Source: Planctomycetales bacterium
GTDB taxonomy: Bacteria; Planctomycetota; Phycisphaerae; SM23-33
Assembly: GCA_030592655.1 (NCBI GenBank)
Contig: JAUVIQ010000070.1
Span: 1 to 12,764, forward strand
Direction: 5' to 3'
DNA: 12,764 nucleotides
Under the pieces are notes generated by a model. That model had not been told where the DNA came from. It was given only the letters and a program-made list of their open reading frames with translations, and made no database searches. A program made the position numbers and the translations under genes. The first letter of the stretch is position 1. Each line of letters begins with the position of its first letter. Below are positions 1 to 5,933 of the stretch, piece after piece.

Positions 1-79
1 CAACCGGAGCGGAGCGGAGGTTGTGGGTGCTGGATGGGCAGTAGAGCAACGCACCCACAAGCTCCGCTCCACTCCGTTG
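1..79. repeat. Long inverted repeat inside the ligase/polymerase coding region
   Basis: The left arm 1-30 and right arm 51-79 pair over about 29 bp with two mismatches and one bulged base, around a 20-nt loop (31-50). The core arms are 6-30 and 51-75 (23 of 25 match); key blocks are GGAGCGGAG, TTGTGGGTGC and the complement GCACCCACAA. It lies in a frame that stays open, so it is read as protein. The left arm reaches the window edge, so the element may extend further. Confidence 0.75.
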
Positions 80-1356
80 CGCTTCGCTTGAAGGTGCCAC
101 CCAATCGTGGCGACAAACATCCACACCAGTATCGCCAGGTAGATTACCGCACCGGCCGGGCCGTACTGGGTGGCGGCGTCCATGATGAGATTGTGCGGGC
201 TTTTGGTGCTCTCGGCGGCTTCGGGAAGGCGGTGGCGGAGGTACGCTTCGCCGAAACCACCCGGACCCGTACCGAAGACGGGCCTGTCCTTGATAATGCC
301 GGCCGAGCCGACCCAGTATTCCCATCTAATTTGCATACTCAATCCCGGAAGTCGCCCTCGAAGTATGCCCCATCCGGCTACGGCGCAGATTCCCGTCAGC
401 ATGACGGCAGCACAGGCCGCCAGAAGTTTCCGGCGGTGGCGGGCGAAGAACGCCGACTTGTACATAATTATCATAGCGGCAGCGGCAGCGACGACGCCCG
501 CGGCGATCCCGCCTTTGCTCCGCGTCAGGAACAACGCAGCCATAGCCACCACGAACAGCCCTGCGGCGATTACCGCCGCCAGTGTCGGCAGATGTATCTC
601 GCCCTTACCCGGCGGAGCGGCCTTTCGGCTGCGCCTCGCCGATGCGAATTTTTCAATCGCCACGCCGCCTGCCGCCGATACCAGCACAACAAGAAGCGAC
701 GCGAACACGTTGGACAGGCCGAAATATCTCACCGAAGCACTGTCGCGGATACGCCTCTCGAACATCTTCGCCTGCGCCGTTCCGGGCGTGATTCCGACCT
801 GGGCAAGTTGCTTTTCAGGTTCGTCGCTGAACAAAGCGATCCGCTGCGGTATTTCCCAGACCACTTCGGCGGCGGCCTTGGCTGCCATTGCACCTGCCAG
901 CGCGACGAGAACCGCGACAACCAGCCCCGCCCGTCCCGGCTTGGCGGCGACAAGATACGCCATCGCCATCGCTGCCAGGAGAATCGTCGTCTGCTCGAAC
1001 CATCCCATCAACGCGCCCCGGACATCCACAGCCCTTATCGCGCCGGTGAACGTCCATGCCGAGAAAACAAGGATTAACACTGCAAAGACCAGCCCGCCAG
1101 TTCGGTGTTCCCGCCGGATCGCCTGCGAGATTGTGCAAAGCACAACGCCCGCCAGAAGTATCATCGCGAAAGTAACCCGCCAAAGTTCATCCGGCGATTT
1201 ATGGGGGACCTGCCCGTTGTCGGCAACGGCAAAGACAAGTTGCGAGGTGCGGAAAGGTATCTCTGTTACGAACACTCTGGCAACAAGCACCGCCAGGATA
1301 CAGATCATCGCAATGCTTTCGAGGTAGCGGGCGACGCGGTTTTCGTTGCCGGTCAT
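1..1356 (-). CDS. O-antigen ligase/polymerase-like membrane protein, partial (runs off left edge)
   Basis: The frame is open for 452 codons from ATG at 1356 to the window edge, with no stop. The product has many hydrophobic stretches (about residues 17-31, 62-77, 87-104, 121-138, 142-160, 213-235, 257-277, 284-298, 310-330, 402-420). It carries the pattern typical of the O-antigen ligase / Wzy_C family: TRSKGG at 278-283, then RWEYWVGSAGII, GTGPGGF at 362-368, an ESTKSPHN segment at 382-389 and YGPAG. In this family such inner-membrane proteins join or polymerise lipid-linked glycan units on the periplasmic side; the substrate here cannot be told. The ATG overlaps the TGA of the upstream transferase gene (ATGA), so translation is probably coupled and both belong to one glycan operon. 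Residues from about 424 on are read from a palindromic repeat (see 1-79), so the native C-terminus may be altered. The family call is firm; polymerase versus ligase is open. Confidence 0.8.
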   Translation of the reverse strand, partial: MTGNENRVARYLESIAMICILAVLVARVFVTEIPFRTSQLVFAVADNGQVPHKSPDELWRVTFAMILLAGVVLCTISQAIRREHRTGGLVFAVLILVFSAWTFTGAIRAVDVRGALMGWFEQTTILLAAMAMAYLVAAKPGRAGLVVAVLVALAGAMAAKAAAEVVWEIPQRIALFSDEPEKQLAQVGITPGTAQAKMFERRIRDSASVRYFGLSNVFASLLVVLVSAAGGVAIEKFASARRSRKAAPPGKGEIHLPTLAAVIAAGLFVVAMAALFLTRSKGGIAAGVVAAAAAMIIMYKSAFFARHRRKLLAACAAVMLTGICAVAGWGILRGRLPGLSMQIRWEYWVGSAGIIKDRPVFGTGPGGFGEAYLRHRLPEAAESTKSPHNLIMDAATQYGPAGAVIYLAILVWMFVATIGWHLQAKRNGVERSLWVRCSTAHPAPTTSAPLRL

Positions 1357-2447
1357 GGTTTGCCCCTGCCGTCGGCGGATTCGAGCAGGGCGATAATCGA
1401 CACGATACCGACCGTCTGGGCGAAAACCAGTATCGCGCCGGTTTGGTTGACGTGTGGAAGCAGCGACGCACCGGCAGCCGTCGCAGCCGTGGCGAGGTAG
1501 ATCGTCATAACGGCCTTGCGAGGACTCATTCCGCGCCCCAGCAGACGGTGCGAAAAGTGCCGCTGGTCGCCGATCATCGGATTGCGACGATTGCGAATAC
1601 GAATCAGCACCACGCTGATAGTGTCGTACAACGGAACCGCCAGAAGCACCACCGGAATGAAGACGCTGTAATACACGCCACTAGGCCCGCCGTGATAGTA
1701 CGTCGTCAGTATGCTCAGCACGCCCAGCATGAACCCCAGTACCAGCGAACCGGCATCGCCCATGAAAATCTTCGCCGGCGGAAAATTGAACACAAGAAAC
1801 CCAAGCGACGCGCCCAGCAACAGGCAAAGCCAACCGGCTACGAACCACTGCCCCGATACCGCAGCAGCGGTAAGCAATGCCGCCGAGCATATCGCCGCAA
1901 CGCCGGCAGACAGGCCGTCGATATTGTCCAGAAAATTGAACGCGTTGGTAATCAGCACCAGCCACAATACGCTGGCGATACTGCTGAAAGGTTCGCCGGC
2001 CATCTCCAGCAGACGGAGGCCGCCTATGAATACGACCGCACAGGCTGCGAGAATCTGGGCGGCGAGTTTCAGCCACGGACCAAGATGCTTGCGGTCGTCT
2101 ATCAACCCGACGACATGCAGGAGCACGCATCCAGCCAGGATCACCAGTGCAAGCGGCGTCTTTTCGACAGCGCCGGGAATGTGAATGGACAAGGTTTTGG
2201 CAAGCCAGTCCGGCGCCCCCGCTACCGACCATACCCTCGCAAGGACCATCGCCAGAATGCTCGGAATGAGTATCGCGGCGGTAATGGCCACACCGCCCAG
2301 AAGCGGCGTCGGTTTGCGATGCAGGCGGTCCCGTCCGGGCTGGTCGATAAAATCCAGCGACAGGGCAAGTTTTCGCACCAGTACCGTCCCGATAAGAGAC
2401 AGAATAAAGGCCAGGCAAACCGCAACGGCTGCAGCAAGTCCAATCAT
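1353..2447 (-). CDS. WecA/TagO/MraY-family polyprenyl-phosphate sugar-1-phosphate transferase
   Basis: This 364-residue polytopic protein has all the hallmarks of the glycosyltransferase-4 (MraY/WecA/TagO) family. These are HRKPTPLLGG at 43-52, the Mg-binding GLIDD at 114-118, NAFNFLDNIDGLSAG at 168-182, FMGDAGS at 228-234, and a terminal QRHFSHRLL at 295-303 resembling the WecA histidine motif. The family transfers a sugar-1-phosphate from a UDP-sugar to undecaprenyl phosphate at the inner membrane, the first step of envelope glycan assembly. The histidine motif and the O-antigen-type partner gene favour a WecA/TagO role over peptidoglycan MraY. The ATG at 2447 overlaps a TGA ending a DUF4416 3' remnant (2446-2513), so it was once translationally coupled to a DUF4416 gene. 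Its stop overlaps the start of the next gene. The exact sugar is unknown. Confidence 0.92.
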   Translation of the reverse strand: MIGLAAAVAVCLAFILSLIGTVLVRKLALSLDFIDQPGRDRLHRKPTPLLGGVAITAAILIPSILAMVLARVWSVAGAPDWLAKTLSIHIPGAVEKTPLALVILAGCVLLHVVGLIDDRKHLGPWLKLAAQILAACAVVFIGGLRLLEMAGEPFSSIASVLWLVLITNAFNFLDNIDGLSAGVAAICSAALLTAAAVSGQWFVAGWLCLLLGASLGFLVFNFPPAKIFMGDAGSLVLGFMLGVLSILTTYYHGGPSGVYYSVFIPVVLLAVPLYDTISVVLIRIRNRRNPMIGDQRHFSHRLLGRGMSPRKAVMTIYLATAATAAGASLLPHVNQTGAILVFAQTVGIVSIIALLESADGRGKP

Positions 2448-2513
2448 TGATGATACCCTTTCCTGCCTAATTGTATCAGAAGTGCGTCTCTGGCCTGTGT
2501 CAGAAATTCATCA
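2446..2513 (-). pseudogene. 3' remnant of a second DUF4416 gene (last 22 codons)
   Basis: Read on the minus strand this stretch encodes DEFLTQARDALLIQLGRKGY followed by HQ and TGA. This nearly matches the C-terminus of the intact DUF4416 protein at 5274-5810 (DEFLTQARDAFRVQLGRKGH then H). At DNA level 2450-2513 and 5277-5340 align without gaps, with 8 differences in 64 bases and an identical run of about 30 at the DUF4416-internal end. The similarity stops abruptly at 2513, beside the REPIN-like doublet. The TGA overlaps the ATG of the transferase. It is best read as what remains of a DUF4416 gene that once preceded the transferase gene. Confidence 0.8.
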
Positions 2514-2517
2514 GAGA

Positions 2518-2586
2518 GAAGGGGACAGATACCATAATTGCCCCTTTCATCTGTGCGCCACCATCGATTTAAGGTATCTGTCCTTC
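2518..2586. repeat. REPIN-like doublet (RAYT-type REP pair)
   Basis: GGACAGATACC at 2523-2533 pairs perfectly with GGTATCTGTCC at 2573-2583, 39 bases apart, flanked by GAAGG and CCTTC. Two inverted REP copies in about 70 bp is the size and architecture of a REPIN. The same core bounds the RAYT remnant at 3845-4388, which makes it the likely cognate family. The doublet starts just after the truncated DUF4416 copy and ends 7 bases before the stop codon of the beta-propeller gene. Confidence 0.8.
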
Positions 2587-2593
2587 TATTCCC

Positions 2594-3859
2594 TTAACTT
2601 CCGTCGTTTTTCTGCTCGGCAAATGCCCATATCACCTGCTCTACGCACACCACAAGGCTTTTTCCAGATGTAAGCACGAAACCTTCTTTACCGTGCTGCG
2701 CCTGGTTGCCAAGTGACAGATTCCATAACGTCCTTCCGCGTTTAGCGTCCATTGCGGTGAGCAAACCATCGCCTCGCAGAATTACGATAGTCCCCCCTGA
2801 GAGAATAGGGGCATTGCTGCGAACAACGTTCTCTATTTTATGTCGCCACAGTACCCTGCCTGTGGCGACATTGAGGCACCACACCTCCGGATGTGGAAAA
2901 TCGCGTATAAACACCGCTCGTGCACCATCAGTGGTGATGACTTCCTGCGAGTTTCTGTTACCCGTCCGCGGCAAATTCCTCACCCATAGGACTTTTTTGT
3001 CTCGTATCCGGATTCCCACCAAGTAGTCATGCGGCCAGAAAAAGGAGTGCCCTTGTGCTGCCTGCAAGCATATCCCGTTAGGGGAAATGGCCATTGCTCC
3101 GGAAATGGCCGAACGTGAGAGTCGCCTTCGCGGTAATGAAATTCGCCATGCAAGCGTCCCGTCCTTTGCCCGGATCGCATAGACGTACTCGTTGCGTCCT
3201 CCCACAAGAATGATCCCACCCACAATCGCAGATGTAATCTTGGCGCTGGGCGCGTCACAGGTGTATTCTCCCTTGAAAGGCTCACTGACCCACACTGGTT
3301 CACCCGTTTTAGCATCTACCGCGTAAATCTTCCCGGTTTCATAAATCACGTAGGCACACGAGGTGTCCACGAACAAGCCAGAAGGGTATCTCTTGTTTTC
3401 ATCAAATATCCACGCTTCGTGTCCTGTATCTAATTCCAGTGCCGTTACCCCATCGTTGGAAGCCACTATCACAGTGTCTCGATAGATGGCTATCGAGGGT
3501 GGAGTAACGCACTTGAGTGCATGCTTCCACAATTCCGACCCATCGGATAACCCAAAGACCGTAAGGCGGAAGGTCGCTCGACAAACAGTACCTGAACCAC
3601 TAATCACAACAAGATGGTTTTCATTGGCAACAGCATCCAGCACTTGCTCGCCTAGGTTGACCTTCCAAGCTTGGACGGGTGGTAGATTCAGATGTAGATC
3701 TGCACCTCGCCAGGTTCTTCCCATGTCTCCACCATGCATCAACCAGGTCGAAGTAGTAGATGGAACTGTCGGTACATTCGTTGCACAACCTGTCAGAAGT
3801 AGATACAAGGACAGAACGAAACCAAGAGATTGTGATGGAATTGTGGGGACAGATACCAT
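2594..3859 (-). CDS. PQQ-type beta-propeller repeat lipoprotein
   Basis: From ATG at 3859 the product has 421 residues. A hydrophobic signal (about 12-24) ends in the lipobox LLTGC with Cys25, so it is probably an exported lipoprotein. The rest is a series of PQQ/quinoprotein-like blades, each with a beta strand followed by a D/TG..LW or AW signature: GSELWKH, TGHEAWIFD, TGEPVWVSE, DGTLAWRIS, KKVLWVRN, TGRVLWRHK, RGRTLWNLS. No catalytic or cofactor-binding set is evident, so a scaffold or binding role is more likely than a dehydrogenase; the partner is unknown. An in-frame extension to 3913 exists but reads through the RAYT tail. The chosen ATG lies inside the RAYT terminal repeat (residues MVSVP come from it), and the n-region has no Lys or Arg, unlike normal signal peptides, so the original start may have been replaced. 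Sampled lines have 45-55% G+C against 65-75% in neighbouring genes, which fits a foreign origin. Confidence 0.82.
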   Translation of the reverse strand: MVSVPTIPSQSLGFVLSLYLLLTGCATNVPTVPSTTSTWLMHGGDMGRTWRGADLHLNLPPVQAWKVNLGEQVLDAVANENHLVVISGSGTVCRATFRLTVFGLSDGSELWKHALKCVTPPSIAIYRDTVIVASNDGVTALELDTGHEAWIFDENKRYPSGLFVDTSCAYVIYETGKIYAVDAKTGEPVWVSEPFKGEYTCDAPSAKITSAIVGGIILVGGRNEYVYAIRAKDGTLAWRISLPRRRLSRSAISGAMAISPNGICLQAAQGHSFFWPHDYLVGIRIRDKKVLWVRNLPRTGNRNSQEVITTDGARAVFIRDFPHPEVWCLNVATGRVLWRHKIENVVRSNAPILSGGTIVILRGDGLLTAMDAKRGRTLWNLSLGNQAQHGKEGFVLTSGKSLVVCVEQVIWAFAEQKNDGS

Positions 3860-3861
3860 AA

Positions 3862-4083
3862 TTACTTCTTCTTTGGTTTTCGTCCTGGTTTTTGCTTCTT
3901 CAGAACCCGGCAAAGCAGCCCTTCCAGCCGATCAATGAACTCCGCCGACCCACAGGGTCGGCCTGTCGTCGTCTTCTGACGAATCACCTTGGCACCTTCG
4001 TTGTCCGCCGACGACAGCCAAGCCGACCAATCACCAACATGATCGGACTGTTCCAGATTACCCGATATTAACGGATCGATTCG
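3862..4083 (-). pseudogene. C-terminal fragment of REP-associated tyrosine transposase (RAYT)
   Basis: The reading frame starts with RIDPLISGNLE, continues with VGDWSAWL at about 17-24 of the fragment, then TTGRPCGSAEFIDRLEGLL and a basic tail GRKPKKK before TAA at 3862-3864. The order DPL..., V.DW..WL, TGRP.G...F...LE.LL, lysine/arginine-rich end is characteristic of the C-terminus of RAYT proteins (IS200-like Y1 transposase relatives that process REP sequences). The HUH motif and catalytic tyrosine would lie upstream and are absent: the homology breaks at about 4083, where transferase-derived sequence begins. It is about one third of a normal RAYT of 200-250 residues. A TTG at 4086 would open this frame, but it belongs to the transferase-derived DNA, so translation is doubtful. 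Confidence 0.78.
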
Positions 4084-4131
4084 CAAACCGCAACGGCTGC
4101 AGCGAGTCCAATCATTGATGATGTCCTTTCC
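4083..4131 (-). repeat. Extra copy of the transferase gene start
   Basis: Bases 4083-4131 match 2415-2463 at 46 of 49 positions. On the minus strand they encode MIGLAAAVAVC, the first 11 residues of the WecA/TagO-type protein, plus a few bases upstream of its ATG. The copy passes directly into RAYT coding sequence at about 4083, so only the 5' tip of the gene is present here and it is not functional. Confidence 0.85.
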
Positions 4132-4140
4132 AGTCTACCC

Positions 4141-4356
4141 CTGGCACAGCAGGCGTGCCGTGGCCTGACGGCGGATTACACGGACCAATAATCAAAAGAC
4201 CAGTAGTCGGCGGATAGTCGTAGGGCGGAATGCTTACCGGGCACAGTATCATCGTTCCGCGGGCAAGTCCCGCTAGGGATGCCTGGCGGCATTTGCCCGC
4301 ACTACTGACCGGATCACTACACCCGCCGTCGAAAAAGGTTCCTGGCCACTTTAAAT
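4141..4356. repeat. Hairpin-rich non-coding block inside the RAYT mosaic
   Basis: No gene is visible here. The block contains GGCAC/GTGCC at 4143-4147 and 4155-4159. An outer pair CAGTAGT/ACTACTG (4201-4207 with 4301-4307) encloses GCGGAA/TTCCGC (4225-4230 with 4255-4260) and GCGGGCAA/TTGCCCGC (4259-4266 with 4293-4300). The last pair encloses two small hairpins, TCCC-GCTA-GGGA and TGCC-TGGC-GGCA, giving a potential three-way junction. At 4333-4353 an AAAAAGGTTCCTGGCCACTTT motif resembles another REP family. These look like stacked REP-type palindromes; an expressed structured RNA is possible but unsupported. Confidence 0.6.
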
Positions 4357-4371
4357 CCTGTCAAGCGCCTA

Positions 4372-5274
4372 TTATGGTATCTGTCCCCCTATATCAGCAA
4401 TACGATGGTATTCGTCAAGCATGATTCGGTAGCTCTCAGGTGGCATGCCCTTGAAAATGCAGTTCGACGTGGAGAAAATATATGGCTTACCCATACCGCC
4501 GTGAGTCATGCAATACCGAACCGACTCTCGGATTTTCTCCTCATTCGTGTCCTGAAGCATGTTGCAAGCGACGTTCCCCATCAGTATCCAATCCGGGTAT
4601 TGTTTGCGAACTTCCTTGATGTCCATGTGCCCTTGCGGATCCACAGATTGATATCCGTCCAAGCCTGTAGAATAAAGCTGATCCAGAATCTGTTTGATAC
4701 AACCATCGGAGTGCAAAATGGCTTTTCTCCCTAGACCGTGGACGGTCTGTACCAGTTCTGTCAGATAAGGCGTGACAAGGTCGCGAAACTGCTCGGGCGA
4801 CACAAACGGGCCATCGTTGAATCCAAAATCGTAGGTCAGCACAAAGAAGTCGGCGCCCGCATCCGTGGCCTCTTTGAAGAACTGCTTGGCCTTGTCGCAC
4901 TTTTCCCGGGCCTCGGCATGCAGGTCGTCCTGGTGTTCGTATAACCGGACCACGAAATCCATCATATTGTTACCGGAGGGCATCCAGAACACCCCATTAC
5001 CTTCGTAGGCTGCCACCAGGGCCTTGTGGCCCAAGGCTTTCTTGGTGCGTCCGACCGATTCCGGGTCGTAGCCTCCGCCGACCGCGCCCCAGCCCAACTC
5101 GTCCACCAGACGGTGTAACACATCCAACTCGAACGCTGCTTTGTCCGCTTCGGCAATGGCGTCGGGAATCATACCGAACATTTCTTCTTCAATCTGGAAC
5201 GCCAATTCCCAGTGTGGCGGCTTATGCGGAATCCGTCCGTCCAGAACGATCTCCATACAATCCTTGCCCATCAT
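4372..5274 (-). CDS. Uroporphyrinogen decarboxylase (URO-D) family protein
   Basis: The 300-residue product matches the URO-D/corrinoid methyltransferase fold group. Features are DFFVLTYDFGFNDGPFVSPE at 142-161, a phase-defining LGRKAILHSDGCI at 181-193, GLDGYQSVDPQGHMD at 204-218, WILMGNVAC at 229-237 and a C-terminal GGMGKPYIFSTSNCI. True HemE needs N-terminal arginine/aspartate signatures that are not seen, so this is more likely one of the many URO-D-like methyltransferases (MtaA/MtbA-like or uncharacterised) than a haem enzyme. The start is the ATG at 5274, which shares its A with the TGA of DUF4416 (TGATG), implying translational coupling; a TTG at 5277 is an alternative. The last five residues (GGQIP) and the TAA come from the inverted repeat of the RAYT element, so the native tail was replaced. 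The length is slightly short for the family. Confidence 0.85.
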   Translation of the reverse strand: MMGKDCMEIVLDGRIPHKPPHWELAFQIEEEMFGMIPDAIAEADKAAFELDVLHRLVDELGWGAVGGGYDPESVGRTKKALGHKALVAAYEGNGVFWMPSGNNMMDFVVRLYEHQDDLHAEAREKCDKAKQFFKEATDAGADFFVLTYDFGFNDGPFVSPEQFRDLVTPYLTELVQTVHGLGRKAILHSDGCIKQILDQLYSTGLDGYQSVDPQGHMDIKEVRKQYPDWILMGNVACNMLQDTNEEKIRESVRYCMTHGGMGKPYIFSTSNCIFKGMPPESYRIMLDEYHRIADIGGQIP

Positions 5275-5810
5275 CAATGATGCCCCTTCCTGCCCAACTG
5301 TACCCGAAAGGCGTCTCTGGCCTGTGTCAGAAATTCATCATAACACCCCGATGCGTAATCGGGAAACGTATAAGGCTGGGAAATCCATCTGCCCCGAACG
5401 TACATCAACGTTACCTCGGCGTATATACCGTCTGAAAGATATATACGATGGGAAAAATCTTTTGTGCTGGCCAGGACAAGTTTGCTTTCAGTGATGTATC
5501 CCGGATCGAGATTGACCGTGCGATTCGGACCTTTGGCGAAATTGTCTTCAATCTCGTTGGTTATTCTCTTTATCGCGACGATTTGGTCCGGGTCGATTAG
5601 TTTCTCGAACGCGATAAACTGCCGGAGCAGGCCCGTTCCCATCTCCTCGTCGTAGTAATGCGTGAAGTCAAACTCCATCACCTCGCCGACCAGGTCGATC
5701 GGCCCGAATTCGCTTTCGAGGCGTTCAGCCGCTTCGGTCAGAACCCCCCTGCCGCCGGAGATCATCCCGGAAATCAGTTTGACTTCTTCAGGAGTAGTTA
5801 TCGCGCCCAT
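5274..5810 (-). CDS. DUF4416 family protein
   Basis: The 178-residue product begins MGAITTPEEVKLISGMI and shows the pattern I associate with DUF4416: GPIDLVGEVMEFDFTHYYDEEMG at 36-58 (partial quote: FDFTHYYDEEMG), LIDPDQIVAIKRITNEIE, NRTVNLDPGYI at 96-106, LVLASTKDFSHRIYL and a closing FPDY. No enzymatic function is established for the family to my knowledge. An upstream in-frame ATG at 5849 would add 13 residues, but those codons fall in a tandem heptamer repeat, and family members normally begin with MG, so 5810 is preferred. No clear Shine-Dalgarno is seen. The stop overlaps the start of the URO-D gene. A diverged copy of its 3' end occurs at 2446-2513. Confidence 0.85.
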   Translation of the reverse strand: MGAITTPEEVKLISGMISGGRGVLTEAAERLESEFGPIDLVGEVMEFDFTHYYDEEMGTGLLRQFIAFEKLIDPDQIVAIKRITNEIEDNFAKGPNRTVNLDPGYITESKLVLASTKDFSHRIYLSDGIYAEVTLMYVRGRWISQPYTFPDYASGCYDEFLTQARDAFRVQLGRKGHH

Positions 5811-5819
5811 GACGTAGTG

Positions 5820-5847
5820 AATTGTCAATTGCCGATTGCCAATTGTC
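5820..5847. repeat. Tandem heptamer repeat (AATTGNC)
   Basis: Four consecutive 7-mers read AATTGTC, AATTGCC, GATTGCC, AATTGTC on the plus strand. They lie just upstream of the preferred DUF4416 start on the minus strand, between it and the VWA gene. The period and half-palindromic content resemble the TCAGCGT heptamer element at 9730-9793. Confidence 0.7.
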
Positions 5848-5866
5848 AATTTGTTGCTGCACGTAT

Positions 5867-5933
5867 CATGGCCGTCTCGGCCATGTTTTCTTTTTCAATC
5901 ACGGGCGAGACCTGTCCCTAGGGGACGCCCGTG
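5867..5933. repeat. Pair of perfect hairpins downstream of the VWA gene
   Basis: CATGGCC/GGCCATG (5867-5873, 5879-5885) is a 7-bp stem with a 5-nt loop. CACGGGCG/CGCCCGTG (5900-5907, 5926-5933) encloses an inner GTCCC/GGGAC. The second hairpin begins at the base after the TAA of the VWA gene and could end its transcript, but the minus strand has no U-tract after it. On the plus strand the first hairpin is followed by TTTTCTTTTT. On the minus strand both contain GAGAC near the loop or arm, suggesting related REP units rather than a simple terminator. Confidence 0.6.

Larger units (their letters stand above)
3845..4388 (-). mobile_element. Degenerate RAYT element bounded by a perfect 18-bp inverted repeat
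   Basis: GGGGACAGATACCATAAT at 3845-3862 and ATTATGGTATCTGTCCCC at 4371-4388 are exact inverted copies. Between them, on the minus strand, lies a C-terminal RAYT coding remnant ending one base inside the left repeat, the usual RAYT arrangement. The N-terminal half of the transposase is missing; its place holds a copy of the transferase 5' end (4083-4131) and a hairpin-rich block (4141-4356). The element is therefore a mosaic and cannot code a functional transposase. Its ends supply the start codon of the downstream lipoprotein gene and the stop codon of the upstream URO-D gene. Confidence 0.75.

Noticed and set aside
34..1327. Long plus-strand frames (347 and 385 codons) over the left region
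   Set aside because: They are antisense to the ligase/polymerase-like gene, which has family motifs; their products are low-complexity Arg/Ala/Pro/Ser-rich without domains.
1443..2673. Plus-strand frames antisense to the transferase
   Set aside because: The minus strand encodes a full set of WecA/TagO motifs; these frames show none.
2518..4388. CRISPR array suggested by the repeated GGTATCTGTCC motif
   Set aside because: The copies alternate in orientation with unequal spacing, and no cas genes are seen; RAYT/REP fits better.
4372..5274. hemE (uroporphyrinogen decarboxylase)
   Set aside because: The N-terminal HemE signatures are missing; only the general URO-D family can be supported.
5867..5895. 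Rho-independent terminator on the plus strand (hairpin plus T-rich tract)
   Set aside because: No plus-strand gene lies upstream; it is more likely a repeat unit.
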